From the NCBI GenBank assembly GCA_013397075.1, contig VWZS01004360.1, positions 212,305 through 276,304 on the forward strand: a stretch of DNA of 64,000 nt, in the 5' to 3' direction. Position numbers and translations under genes: made by a program. The notes below the pieces were generated by a model. That model saw nothing but the letters and a program-made list of their open reading frames with translations, ran no database searches and had not been told where the DNA came from. Source of the stretch: Rhabdornis inornatus (taxonomy: Eukaryota; Chordata; Aves; Passeriformes; Rhabdornithidae). Below are positions 12,701 to 27,700 of this stretch, piece by piece; position 1 is the stretch's first letter; each line of letters starts with the position of its first letter.

Positions 12701-15700
12701 GAGAGGGGTGAGCTCTAACACAAACTGGCCCCATGTAAACGACAGGCACTTCTGCTCTCACTGCTTGAAGCTTTCTCCTTTCCCACCTGCCACCCCAGCC
12801 TCAGATATGAGACACAATTACCAGAGCATATTAAGACAAAGGAGACAAACCTTAATCTTTCCTTCAGAAATGGCTCTATTAATAGCCACAGCTATAGACA
12901 CACGTCCCTTCTGATCAGAATATAAGATTCTGGCTTGAGAGCCAACGACCTGGAAAAGAAAAATGACAGAAGGATAAGGTTCTCTGCAGCTGGCTTATCT
13001 TCAGGTCCCAGATGAATGGAGTCACGGGAATGAACCCTTTCCTTCTATAGAAGAAAGTGCAGATTATTTCTTCACCAACATCCAGCTTCCACAAAAAAAA
13101 AAAAATTAAAATCCCTCTTTGAACTTAGTTTTATCTCCACTCACACAATCCATGAGATGTATTTCTGCATTCAGCTGCTACTGTCCTGTAAATTCCACTT
13201 TTTAACTCAACCTGATTGCTAGGCTATAATCCCTCTATCAACAAATCCCTTACCAACAGCTGAGAAGCAGAGGTTTGGAACTGGTGATGGTGGGCTGGAA
13301 GAGAAATGTGGTAAAGAACATCTGTCCTGCACAGCTCTGCTGTGCTTCCAGATTAGGACGGCACATATGAGCCCTACAGCATCACTTGTTGGCTTCACAG
13401 GGAGAGCCTGCCCGAAAAGGAAAAGAAAGGATGAACCACTGGTGTCCTGCTTCCCACAATGCAGAAGAAGGGCAGCTCTTCAGCCCTATCACCTGTTTTG
13501 GAAAGGGTCTGGGAACTGCACGTGTGAGGAGCTTGGTCCACAGCAATGCCAAGAGGGATATTTTGAATAGCAGTGTGAAAGAAAGGTGGTTATAACTGAG
13601 GTGGAGGGTGAATCCCAGATGTTTCACTCCAGATACAGGAGTAGATATTGCTGGATTATTTTAACACCTCCAGGTGAGGAAGTGAAGGGAAAAAACTGCT
13701 TCAGCTCAACCTAAAATCCTGCTGTGAAGAGAAGGGTTTCAATTGTCAGCCCCAAGAGCTACAGACTACGTTTCCATTCCTGTCCATCCCTGCTTGTCAC
13801 CCCAGCATTCAAGAGCTGCATTCAGGACCAGGAGCGGCCACATCTGCTGCAGGAGGTTGTGCACTCACCAAGCTGTGCCTGCCAGCTTCCCGAATCCAGC
13901 GGATGTTGTCATGGTACTGCTGCTTCACAGATGTGCTCACTTGCAAGAGAAAACAAGAAAAAATACAGTTTGAAAATTAATGCAATATGTTCTAAATTTA
14001 CTTTAATTCATCTGGCAGCACTAGAGAGTCACATTCTACTCTCAGATACAAGCACGCATATAGGAAATGCTATATAAAGTCCTCTGTGCAGCTGATGCAG
14101 TAACTGCATCATATATTTAGAGAAAGGTACAAGAGGCCACTCAAGAGACAGCTGGAATGGTAACTCCCATTTGGATCTTCAGCAAACTAAATTAAACCTC
14201 GAAATATGGTTTACATGTACTGTCCGTTTTTGGTCACCTGTTTTACTGCCTACTAAATGCCAAACTATCACTAATCTTTGCTGAATTAGCAGTTTCATAA
14301 CATTGGGTACTGCAATCCAGTCTTGTGGTGAATAACTCCTTTGAGGCAGCCAACAGAAATTCTCAAAAGCAGCTCACAACATAACTTGAGGATAAGTTAC
14401 ACCAGTGAACACCATATCTGTGATACAGATTTACAGCACAGCAGTTATTCTGTACAGCATGGTCCTTGGATGTTTTGGTACCAAGATAAAACTGAGGTCT
14501 TTTATCCAATGAAGAGATTTGTTGCCTCACATTTCTATGGAACAAAAACTGCACAGGAAAATTTATTATGCAGTAGTTACTTTATGTATTAATCCTCCCT
14601 ACACCTTGTATGTTACCTAAGAAGACAATTAGATACAATAGGTTAGCATTCTTCAGCTTCTCTTTTCATTTATGTCTGTCTCATTCTGTCTTAATCAGCA
14701 AAACTAAAAAGGAATAGGAACAAAGATATTTCAAGTGAGAGACAGTGGAATATGGCACAAAGCAGTCAGATACATGGTGACCTCAGCACAATCAGCTGCC
14801 TCCAAAGGCACAGCACCATCAGTAGTGAGTCACAAAAGGGATGGGGTAAAGAATGGGACAGAAATGTTGTTTTACTATCCTCATTTAGGGGGTTTTACAG
14901 CTCAGATGGGGTTACAGTGGCTGAAGAAATTACTGTCTGTAAGCTGTCACGTTACCTTGCCCTGAGAGTCACACTCAGCTACCAGGGCTCAGCTGGCCTG
15001 TGACAGGCTGAGCCACAGTGACCTGCTCATGCATTGCAGCTCCAAGTCAATCATCTCTGCAGATGCCATGACAGAATGTTCTGTTACTTTCCAGCTCTCA
15101 CCCCTTTTCATGGCAAATTATAGAGTACAGATAACTTATGTTTCAAAGCCAAGCTGGAGAAACTGCACACTGCTAACTTGAAATGGTCCCTGAGAAGAGT
15201 GTTTGCACTACTGCTTCTGCACAAGGCAGCATGACAGCAGTTATGCAGGGTAAAACTAGAAAAAGGAAAGAGGAAAATGTAAGAAGCTCACATTGAACCT
15301 GTGTTAAACACATTGCTTAAGGGAAATGAAAAATATGCTCATTCCTGCAGAGGCAGGCCTTCCGTACCAAGAGCTTTAATGATCCTAAAAAGACCTGTCA
15401 GTGCTTGAGGGGTTGGCTTCAAGTGATAGCTTCTAAACTCTGCAATGAGGATTAATATGTCAGCACTTCACTTTGCAGGGAGTGAAAGATGAAACAGCTG
15501 CTAGTGCTGTCCTAATAGGATTGTGCTGCCACTCAGAAGCTTTAAGGAAGCAGCCTCTTGAAGGTAATGGGGAATGTTCACTTAGGTTACTATAGATATG
15601 TAATGAGAGTTTCTTGGAGTATCTCTTAAAAAACCCAGCAAAACAAAACCAAAAAAAAAGAGAATGGGCTCCTATCACTTTTATAAGCTGTATCAGAGAA

Positions 15701-18700
15701 CACTTGCCATACTTTATACTTCACAGTGCACAGACTTACAGAAAAGATCTTAAGAAAAGATCTACAGAAGATATCCAGAAGGGAAGCCAGATGAGAATAC
15801 TGGCTACAAGGACCTATCTCAACACAGCACATCTGTCTCTTCCAGCCAGCTCCAACAAACAGTTGGATTTCATCACTTATCCCTGGGGAAGTGAGGAATA
15901 CTCCCTTTTGTTTAGTCTTATTTCCTTCAATTGAAAAAAAATCTCACCAGTTTTTTTCTAGAAGACTTTAACTTAAGAGTAACTCCATGTATCTCGTTTG
16001 CTAAACTCTTCCCATCCCAACAGGAGTATGTTTTGAAGTCAGGCAAGCAGTTGTATTGCTTCTGGTATTTCATAGTCCCTTGTACACACCTAGGGTTTAA
16101 AATATACTGAAAAGCATTGTGTACACAGAGAAATTGTCCCAAGGAACAGAGATTGAGACTGGCTCCCTGAGAGAGATTTACATTGTTATGCATCAGCTCA
16201 GTCTTCAAACTACCAGAGGTCCTAAATCCAGGTTACACCCCAATCATCAGTGCTGCATCTCTCATGCAAAGGCCATTTTAAAAGCTCAGGTAGCTTAAAA
16301 GTAGAAGCAGATTATAAAACTACATAAACCTCACAAACTCTGAAAGAAATTAATCTCTACAGGAGAAGGAGAATGATTAACAGTGGACTCGAGGCCAAGT
16401 CAAAAGTTTAGACTTGAATGCACCAGAGTTCAGCTCTGTGGAATTTTCTCTGAGATTTTAGGACAGTCTTTCATAAATTTCAAAGGTAGGCTCAGATTTC
16501 AGATGTGTATGTGTGTGAGGCTATCCAGACCCTAAAATTTGGTCCAAACCCAGGCCTCATAGAAAGTGGACTGCAAGTGGATTATTCAAGAATATGTATG
16601 CATGAATGTCTGTTTATTTTCTGATCTAATTCTGTTTTTCTTTCTCTTTGAATCAAATTCCCATTGTCCTGTCAAGTTTAACAACAAATCAAATAATAGC
16701 CTTGCCCTTAAGCCTGTTTTCACCTGTTGGGATTTTTTATACGTAATTTTTTTTCATTCAAATTAAGAATATACAAGCAATAGTTCAATGCTTTTCGTTT
16801 GTGCAAGAGGTTTCTCTCCTCAGCTTTACATTACATCCATATAAACACCCACACGCTCCTGTACACACAGTAACTGATTCATTTCCCACTCTTGCAATGC
16901 AAACCATCCAAAGGTCATACAATGGTTCAGTCCTGAGAGAAGATTACTGGAAGCTGCAGTACATGGCAGAAAAATTACTGCAGACTCCTGAAGACAGCTC
17001 CAGCAGTACAGTAATGAATTTTACCCTCACTTCAATAAAGCCAAGGGACCAGACTTAAAAACATGGAAGTTTCATTATCCACAGAACAGAGTAGGCACTT
17101 CTGGGTTATTGCATTAAAGACAACTCATACTCCAGTGCCATTTATTGAAAATGTCTCCTAAGGAAAGATCAGGAGAATAGACAGAACCAAGGACCTTGCA
17201 AAGTCAGACCCACTGTACCAATAATTCACCTCTTGGGAGGAAAAGGAGGCTGGACACCAGCCTTATGTTATAGGAAGACAAGAGTGGTTTTATTCCAAAT
17301 GAGAGACATCTGAACATGGTATATCCTTTTCAGAAATACCACCCAGGATTCTCCCAGTGCTTATTGTTCCAGAAAAAAAACCAAGAGAGCATTCAATATT
17401 TTCACACTTCTATTTGTATTTCAATGTCTTTCATGACAAAAGCAACAAATATCTCAGTATTACCAGGGGAAAAAAAATATTATGCTCTCATTCTCAAAAT
17501 ATGGTTTGTATTTCTGATCAATTTCCTTTTGACCTGGCGGAATTCCTCAAAATTCAAGGATGCTTTTGTTGATTCTGGAAAGCACAAAGATTGGTGCTCA
17601 GAACAAAAGAGCTGAGGACTCTGGTGCTTGGGGACAGCGACAAGCCTTTGAGCCTGCTGCCTGGTAACTGCAAAAGTAGACAAAGAAAGGGAAAGGGGTA
17701 GGGCCTTCCTCTCCATCCTGGGAGATCAGGATTAATGCTTGCTGACACAAAATTAGCTTTGTCTCAGTTCCCATTAATAAGCAGGGGTATCATTAATATC
17801 CCAGTTTCAGGGATATGGAAGAGTGCAATTCCTAGATCCTAGAGTAGCATACAGAGCCATGCAGATATTCCAAACTGGTTCCACCAGTCAGTAGAAATAG
17901 CTGTCAATCGATTACCAAATGACAAAAAAGATCTCAAAACTGTAATCACAAAAAAATGACACTGGATGGAGCACCACACCCAGGAAACCTGGGTTTCCTG
18001 CCACTGATCTCTTTGCTAGCCTCTTGAAAGCCTCCCTAGATTTTCATGCCTCCTTTGTCTGTGAGACAGGGGCAAAGCAATTTGACTCCTTAAATTACTC
18101 TTGGAGACCTGATGGTGAAAGATACCTATTGCATTAAAGTTTCAAGGTGACAAAGTTTAAAAACACCTGTACCAAATAAAAAGGCTCTTAGCCAAAATTG
18201 CTTTGGGATCAACATCCATGGTGTTTTTATGTTTTACCTACATGCTACACTCCCTACCAGGAGTTTAGACAACAGCAAGACTTTCTGCCTACATGGAACC
18301 TGGAAGAGCCTGCTTTCCATATTTTCAGCCAAAAGCTAACACACATTTCAACTCTGGGTTTCCTTTTCTCTCCAAAAGCTCCCCAGGGAGGGGGCACGGG
18401 ATGATGCCTTACCTCCCTGACGTATGGAGTCTTCCAGCACTGACATGGCAATGCAGTCAGTTGTAGCAAGGTCCTGTGGGTCACCTGAGGTACAAACCCA
18501 GCGGAATGGCCCAAATCCCAGGGAAAAAATGTCCCTGGGAAGAGAACATGTTTCATTAAGAGATAGTTGAAATTCTTTCCTTATTTATCCTGGCTGCTAG
18601 CAGTGCTTTTCTTTCATTAGCTGGAGACAGAAGAATTTGAAACATTTTCAGTGCACTAATCTAAACAGAAGCATCGAGGACCATTAATTGAGAAATTAAA

Positions 18701-21700
18701 CAGTGCTGTTTCATGCAGCCATCCACTGGTATATAAAAGTATAGTCAGACCAGAATTTTCATAGTCATGTTGGACAGTTCAATCAAGTGCATCATCAGAT
18801 GAACTGCAGCTTTTCTTCTGTTTCATCAAATATACTCTCCCTGCTGCCTGGTCTTTGTGTCCTTAACCCAGGCTAACCCTGAGTGCATCTACACTGTCAG
18901 ACAAGTGCAGGTTGTGACCAAGTGCCTGAGCCCAGACTCATTTGCTGCCCACATTGTTAATGTACAATAGTGAGACACGCTTCACTGGAGAGCTGGAAGA
19001 AAAGATCTAATCTGGTTTGGGCCTTACTCTGTGTTCAGGCTCTTGTTCACATGGCAAAGGCAAGCTAAGCATGAGTCAGAGGAAAAATGAGTTCTAAATC
19101 CAGTGGCTCAGCAGATCTCCTGAGCTCAGCTGTTTCTACAAGCAGCATGTGCAGTGTGGGCAGGTGGCACAGCTGGTGGCATGGGAAGAAGAGTGTCCTG
19201 TTTCCATCATGCTTTTAACTTCAGGGCAAGATGGAAGGCTTGGATGATTTGGACTTGATCTCTACTGCTCTGAAGGGACAAGCTCTCAGCTTTAACAGTC
19301 GGAAGTGAAGTTGCCTCTAGTCACAGTTTGAGGCTGTGATCTGGCTCTTCTTCAGCAGAACTGCTTAAGGAAAAATTCATGCAAAGACAAAATGCAGTGA
19401 TTCATGTAAAGGAGTGAAGAGTGTTGGTTTGTCAATGGCTAGCCTGCACTAGCTCTGGCATAACACCTGTGAGAGCAATTTTCCTTCTTCTGTTGCCTCC
19501 TTTAGATCATTTATCATTGCAGATGCCCAACATACCCCATGATGTGCTGAACATAGGAAGGATATCGAAATTCTGTTTTATTTGCTCCTTTTTTTGCAAC
19601 ATCAGCACCTATAAAAGAATTTTAATAGTCAGTCACTTGATGGAGGAAAACTATAAAATGCAAAACCAGACTGCACATAAGTTCCTATGAAGGTTGTACC
19701 TCAGCCAAGGGAGGGTCAGGGGTCTCAAAGAAAAAAGAGGAGGAAGGAGTTAGAATTACAGTGGACATCCCTATCCTACTTAACATGCACAGCTGAGAAG
19801 ATGCATGCAGGATTGTCCTTGTTTCCACCTGCAACTCCAAGATCTACTCACCAGCTCTCTGAGCTTCCAAAAGGAAAGCATTGCCATAATCCCAGAAAAA
19901 CATGCCCTTATCAGCTAGTTTGTTAATAGCAGCCACATGCCTCTTCAGACTGAAATAAAGAAGGAAACAAATATTCTTGAGGTCAATGAAATATAAAAAA
20001 AGGATAATATCATTAACTAACCAAGGGCATGGGAGTAGGAGGAGACAGGGAATGGAAAGACCCCATATAAATTCAGGCATAAACCCACAAGACATCAATT
20101 GAGATGCTTTCAGTCTCTGTAGCACCCGTTATCCCCAAATCTTGAAGTGATTTACAGTCATTGAGGAAACTTCAGAAAATAGCAAAGAGGTGTCATATCT
20201 TTCAGCCAAGCAAATGCAGCCAGCTCTGGAGACAGAAGCTGATGACAAAAGCAGCTTGCACTTAAACTGCAGAACAATTTAAGTAGTACATAAAGCAAGC
20301 AGAGAAAAAACTGAAAAACAGAGCATCACTGTTCTGGCCTCTGCCTTGGCCCAAACTGCCCAATTTACCCTTTCTTTCCAGTAGAGGATCACACCCCAGG
20401 AGTGCATCTCTTGAAGAGCAACTAAACCCAAAGGTTAGGAAGATGTCTTGTCAAAATTGTCAAAACCTTTACCTCTCTTGTACCAGCATCCGGAACTGCC
20501 CTGGGTTGGAGGAGAGGAGCTGCTTCCCCTCCTCAAAGCCCAGCTGTACTGGGTAGTACCCCCCATTGAATGGGTTGTGACAAGAAGTTTGGTCTGACCC
20601 CAGGTCAACCAGCAGCTCTCCTGTTGTGTCCAGCTCATGCACCAGCCTCTCCCTAGGGGGGAGAGCAAATGGAACACAAGGGTGAAGATCTCCCTTCTGG
20701 CAGCCTCTTTCATGAGCATCTAGAGTAATGTACTAATGTATTTTCCAAGTTCAGGATTCCACACTGACCAAAAAGCCAGAGCACTAATGTCCTCATTATC
20801 CATTCATACTACTCACCACAGATCTACCACATTCCCATGGTAACCCAAACTGAGGGCAATTTTATTCTTTCTTGCTTCTCTAGAAAATAATAAAAAAGAT
20901 TGGTTGGAGAAAATACACCTCATTCTATGTTGAAATATACAAATCACACATAGAATCAAACCAGAAAAAAAGAAAAAAAAGCCTGTATGTTGTTTTCAAC
21001 GCTTATCTCAGAAACAGATCTTTCAACATTTACATAATTGTTAATCACGGATTCCATGAAGCTTGAGTGATGCTGCAAGTGTAACATTAGTTGTAATTGC
21101 TCCATGCATATTCATGAAACTAAACTGAAGACACGTTTAACATATACAAATGATGTGAAGCAGTAGTAGTCACTAATAAAGACTGCTGCAGCTTGGGAAG
21201 TTGGATTCACATTCCAAAGCAGACCTGGAATAAGAAGAGGTGTCCCTCAACCCCTCCTATGTGCAGACTCCAATGGCACAGTGCAGGAAGATGCAAAGGG
21301 AGGGTCGGGGAGCAGAGAGAAATTCACTGAGTTATGTCACAAGTCATACCTGAGGCGAGCAATGCAGTGGTCCAGGTTGTTGGAGATTTCCATCAGCCAT
21401 CCCTGCTTGTGACGTTTCAGAAGTGCTGCTTCATCAACCTAAGAGAAATAGCAGAGATCTTAAAGTTCCTGTTTCCCCCATGCAGTCATTTTTACCTTTA
21501 GTTTTCAATTACCCTGCAGGAAAAAGTAACAAAAACTAAATATAATAGGCCTACTATTACATTGAGTTATACATACATAAAGATATAGATAATATATATA
21601 ACTATTGTTCAAATACTTATTTTTCACCTCTGATTTTTTTTAAGCTTTCTGTTCTCTCTTACTCCAGGCTCAAAGCAGGAAATTGACTTTTTTCATACAT

Positions 21701-24700
21701 CACCAAAATATTTTATGAATCAAAATTTATTATTGAAATTGTATGAGGTAGTATATTTCTGCAAGTTTTAAGTGTTCCCGTTGTTTCTTTTCATGATTAT
21801 GTTAAAAGGTAAAAATGTTTTCAATTTATTTTTCAAACTGGCTATTTTTTTGTGAAAATAATATTTTTTAATAATTAAGAAAATATTTTCATTGGTCAGC
21901 TCAGAGAGACATTTCTGCCAGGCTGCCCAAGATGAAGTTATGGTTTGCTGAATAAAATTAACCTCACTTTTGTTCTTGGACTGCTGGTAGAAAACCTCAA
22001 CCAAATATGGAAAGAAAAGAGGAAAGCATTTTCCTGTCCCAGCTGCCTAATGCCACTGAAAAATAGCACAGAGCAAAACAAAATTATGTCTTTAATTCCT
22101 TTTTGCTTGAACTTTGAAGCTCCAAACAAGCTCAATCCCAAATCTGTACTCTCTTCTGGGCTCAGCTTCTGTGTGTGCCAGTGTGTATGTGCCTAAGAGA
22201 CAGGTGGATAAAAATATAAATGGATGGACAAATGATGGAGGCTTTGGCACAGATTCCATATTAATGGCCCAATGTACAAGCTTGCACATCATTAATACAT
22301 TTATAATGAGCTATCAGTGGCATAAGGCAAGTGGCAAAATTAATTTTAACCAATATTTCTGTGGCAGCAACAGATTTAAACCCCCCACAGTGATGTGTGT
22401 GCACGAGAACACGTAACCTGAGTATCTTCTAGTACTTCATTGAAGCATTTTTTACTTCTCTATAATCTTTCCCCATCATTTTAATTCTTTCTCATTAAGA
22501 ACGTATTTATATGTAAATTAAATAAGTTTTGTATTCAGGAGTTGTTTGAACACCAGGAAACCTTTTCTTTCCTAATTATTCTTAGCATGGAACACCATCC
22601 ATCATTTTCCACATCAGTAATGAAGACTACCCTTCCCAAACCCCAGATTATGATAATAACAGTGTCACTGCCAATGGAATTATTCAATAAAGCCAGGTGC
22701 CATGGGGGACAGCTTCTTCTCAGATATTTTAATCAGCACAGGAGGAAAAATATTAAGTGGTCTGTATGAATTATAGGGATTGGGTTCATTTAAGTCCCCA
22801 CATAACACAGATCAGATCTATTTAAGTGTTACCACATCCTACATATTTTACTTCAGCTCCTTCTGACATTCCTAGTCTTTCACAGACTTGCTGGCTCAAG
22901 AAAACTAGCTTCCTTTGAATCACCCTTTCAAAAACATGCTCATTTTTGGACCAGCATCTCAGTAGTTTAAAAAATTGCATAAAGATGAGTTAATGTTGCC
23001 TCCAGTGTAACCCCAGAGAGCTCAGAGGAGGTATCTAGCCCTCCACACAATTATTTCATAAAATTACAATCAGCTTCCTGTCAAACAGGAGAGGTAAAAT
23101 ACTTGCACCACTAATCCCTTCTGTCAGGGCTTCAGAAGCCCTGGCTGACAAAATGATCTCTTGCACAGTTCAATGTCATTTGCATAAATAGTTCCTTAGA
23201 TAAATAATATGTACATATATTTAGCTATCCACATGTGCTCCTGAGGCTCATTTCCGACAAGGATCATCTCACAGGAGATAAAAACCAGGCAATATTCAGT
23301 CTCCTGAACAAAATCAGCTGCAGCCATAGAGATGAAAAGGACAAAGGATGGCTGTGAATGGCATTCACTGAAATCTTTCCTTTGTATTCCAGCATTTGAA
23401 AAACCATGGTGGCAGAAGTCTAAATAAAGATAATTTATTCATTAGTAATTTATTCAATCATAAACTGAATAAATTTATTTCATCTACAGGGAGTACCTGA
23501 TGAGATCTCAAATACACCCAAAACCCATGTGCTAACAAAATCACCTTTGCACCACTGTTGTAAAGCTGATGAAACCCAAACCTTCCATGAAAGACCTGAG
23601 GTAGCCAGAGCAGCCAGGTTCACTGCACATGACGTGGGAAGCCTGACCCACTATGTTTTGAAGTTTAGTTGTAACTAAAATAGGTCAGATTGTGACATTC
23701 TTATTCTTTCCACTGCACTGTGACATGCCCACAGCAGAGGCTTCCCAGCTGTCTGTAAATGACTTTAGCTGAGAAGGCCAAGCTCCCACTCCAGTCAGCT
23801 CTGACTGGAGCTGAGCTCTCAGAAATCCCTTTTTCTGTGCAGTGATGAGAGCCCATCCCATGCAGATACTCAGAAGAGCTCAGTGAGTCTGGGTCAGTCT
23901 TGGATCTGCTCATCCCAGAATGTTTCTCCAGTGCACTGAAACCAAAGCCAGTCATGAGGAGAGAAACGCAGGGAAAAGCTTAATTTCCCTTTCCCACAGT
24001 CCTTTTCTTACTTAGCTGAAGTAATTGGCCTGAACCATGATTTTACAAGGCCTCTCTTTTACAAAGCCTTACTTATCAGTAACAACTAAAGAGCATCACT
24101 ACCATTTTCAGAGAATTGCAGAGCAACCATCTCCTAAAAGTTGTTGCAGCTCTTGTGCAGTCCCTCCTTCCATCTGGTTGCTAGAACAGAATCTTGTGAT
24201 AAGCGTAAGAGCTGAGTAGGGCAGGTATTGGGAGAACCTACTGCTACCTTTTAATGTCAAAATGTATTTCACTCAAAACATGCAGGCATATTTACTTTCC
24301 CAAATGATGATGTTTGTGTTCTACATTAGATGATACTTAGGGATATCTGTGGATCCAGTGGGTCCTATCTTCCACTATTCTAATTGCATGGGCATTAGCA
24401 GTCTTCCCATCACAAATCATTATTAGATTCTCATTGTTTATGGGAAGAAATAACTGGGATATTTTAGCATATTAGGAACAGAGAAATTTTACACAGGATG
24501 AAAGACTCTGTGCAAAGATATGCTGTGGGTGAGCTTTGGGAACAGGGAAAATGGTACTACAGAACTTCTCCCCATCAGCATTTTCTCTCAGCAGAACTTA
24601 CCTTCATTGCCTAAAAACTGGGATTCTCATAAGTACTTGTGATTAACATCAAGGAACTTCATTAGAACCAATCTTGATGAGTGAACCATGCCAACATTTT

Positions 24701-27700
24701 TAATGGGTACTCCCTATTGCATCTGATAAGGGTGCTGGAGGCTTTAAAGGTTAATCAAAGTTAAATAACATAACTAACACCTTCTTAATATAGACTATTT
24801 TTGACATAAGAGAATACAGTTCTCATGGGAATTGCCTGTGGAGGTTATACTTTTCCACAGGTGAAATGAGAGTAGATCAAACACTGGAAATGGTTCATCT
24901 GGCAGCATCATTCTGCATCGTTTCTGAAGCAATTATAAGTCCATAGCTTTGCAGCCTGATCCAATGAGTGAATGAACACAGAGTGGAATAGCAGTGAAAA
25001 ATGCTCAGCAATGGAAAAAAAGAAACATATATTAGAAAATAGTATCTTTACTGAGTTTGTTTTGTCAGGGTTACTTCAGGAACCTGTCAGGTCAGAAGAA
25101 TGAGGGTTCTGACTGAGCACAAGGAGACAAAGCCAGCAGCACTGCTCTCACCTCTGCAATGATCCCCACGCAGCCAGCAATGACTGCAGCCTTGGCCTGA
25201 GCCCCGCTCATGCCCCCGAGGCCAGAGGTGACAAACACCTTCCCGGACAGGTCCTGTGCCTTCAGGTACCGCCGGCCTGCGTTGAGCACTGTGAGCTGCA
25301 CACAACAAACACAGCCATCACCAGGAGCCATTCCCACCTCAATCTAAAGATCTTCCCTCCCTTGTGCAAACAGACTTTGAAACTCTGGGGTCATCAGCTC
25401 CATGAAACACTTCAATCCTTTAAGATGGAAATATGTTACAAAATGATGTTGTCAAACCATCTGTCCTCATTCTGCTTATTTCTCTCACCATGAAATAGAA
25501 TAATCAGTGGTTCCCAACATGCTGTTCTTGCAGCATAGGGACTTAAGGGTGGCTGTAAAGGACAGCTAAGGAAAACAGCCAAGAAAATATAACACATTTG
25601 GTCAATTCATACTTCACATATTGTAACTAAATATGAGCTCAAATTGAGACCTTGATTGCAAATCCCTTCAAGTCTGTGTTCTGGATAAGACATATCTAAG
25701 TGGAAAGACATTAATTTTTTACAGAGCAGGCAATGAGAATTTCTCTAGTAGCCACAAGTTCACAGCAATCCAATCGACTCCCATAGCCACCAACCATGGG
25801 AGAAAGCCTCCTCCAGCAGGTGCTGACAGAGAGCTTTACCCAGGTCCTTACCACGGTGCCATGGACTATTCCCTGAGGTCCAATGTAGCAGTAGCTCCCT
25901 GCAGTCATCTGGCCATACCTGGGGACAGCAAGGGGCACAGTGACACCACACATGTCTCAGGCTGGCACCTGCACTTGTCCACTTGTGTTTCCAGCAAAAC
26001 AAAAAACCCTCTGTGCTCCACTTTGTTGTTAAAGGTCTGCTGCTATCAAATTCTCAACTCAGTTTTATCATTAGCAATGCACCAATATATTTTTGGAGGA
26101 GTATTTAGCTCATTAAATTGAGTTGAAAAATGCATGGATCAAAACCTGAGTGTAAACTTGTCTTGGTGTTTAGCACAGTGACTGGGACAAAAGGACACTC
26201 TTTTTCACCTCATTGGAATCTCTGTATCCTTGGGTTTCAGTGCCTCTCAGACACATGGCCACTTTGGAACATTTTAGCCCAGAATGTTTGACCACATCCA
26301 CACAAAATCCCCAGAGAAGTGGGACAGCTCTTTGGCTGTTTTAATTTATTCTCTCCTTAGTCCACAAAAGAATGATAATCTTGTGCTCAATCAACAGTAG
26401 AAGAGCATGTAAAAATCATTAAAAAAATTCTACTTCAAAGTTTCTCTTAGCATGAAAGAATGTTTTATAACTTGTGTTTTCCATAGACTGCAAAACAACC
26501 ACTGCAAATTAGAACTAGCAAGTACTTTAAAAGTGGGTTATGATTAAGGCTTTAGGCTATTGTTCAGCCAAACTTCACACATAAACTCAATATTAATTCA
26601 TAACAGACCTCAATTACATCCTTATATATGTGGCTGAACATAACTCATACTCTGAAGTAATTCCATTTAAGTGTGCATTTATGCTTTGCAGCATCAGTAC
26701 TTTATGCAGCACAATTGAAATCCATCTGCATTAGAAATTTTAACCAGTCACTCACTGCTTGACGTCTGAATTATAGTCAAGTACTTGATATATTTTAATA
26801 GTGAGCTATCTTCTTACATTGTTACACCCAAAGCAAACATCTTCTCATATTCATCTCTGGAGGAATAGTTGGGAATAACCTAAGAAAACAACCAAAATAA
26901 AATCCACATAAACAAATTAGAGATTTAGCAGGTCTTTTAAGCAGCCTAACTTTCTTTAACTATTTCTGTAACTACTACATATGCAGAAAAACAGTAGAAA
27001 CAGGACGAGTAATTCAAGTGTTTTATTTCATGTACTCTAGTATTAGAAAAAAAGATGTCCAGTCTTCCTGGCACTGTGACTAGCACATAAGTTTTAGGGA
27101 GAGCAGTTCCCCAGCCACAAAACTGACCTGCAGGGGAATAGTTATTGAATGGCTCAAAAGATTGGCAGTGAACCAGGATTTCCACTTGTCCACCTTGCCT
27201 TCCAAGCAAAGCAGTCCAGATACCTGAGCCTCTGATTAATAATCATGTTCACTTACTGAGGGCTTTTAAATCTTCCAGAGTGAGCCTAGCTGAACTGTTT
27301 GGGGCAAGGAATTGTCTCAGACTCAGTCAGAACAGAGGTTTTCTGACGATAAGGTTGTTTCTTCCATCACTGCAGATCAGCACACATGAGGTGACAGCGG
27401 CTGTGCTGGGAAAAATGCTGCAGAATTTTGACCCCAGATTCTCCTGTGTCTTATAGTAAATTCAGGAAGTATAAATAGTATTTTAACTCAGCCAACACTT
27501 GAAACAGAATAGGAGGAAAAAGAAAACAAGATGCTAATACCTACCATGCCATTGGTAATGATTAAACGAGGAGCATGCTGGTGGCTGGGGAAGAGCCCCA
27601 GGGGATGCCCACTGTACATCACCAGGGTTTGCTCTTCTGTCATCTCTGACAAATAGTTCATTACCAACCAGAACTGAAATGAAAAGCAAGGAAAAGAGGG

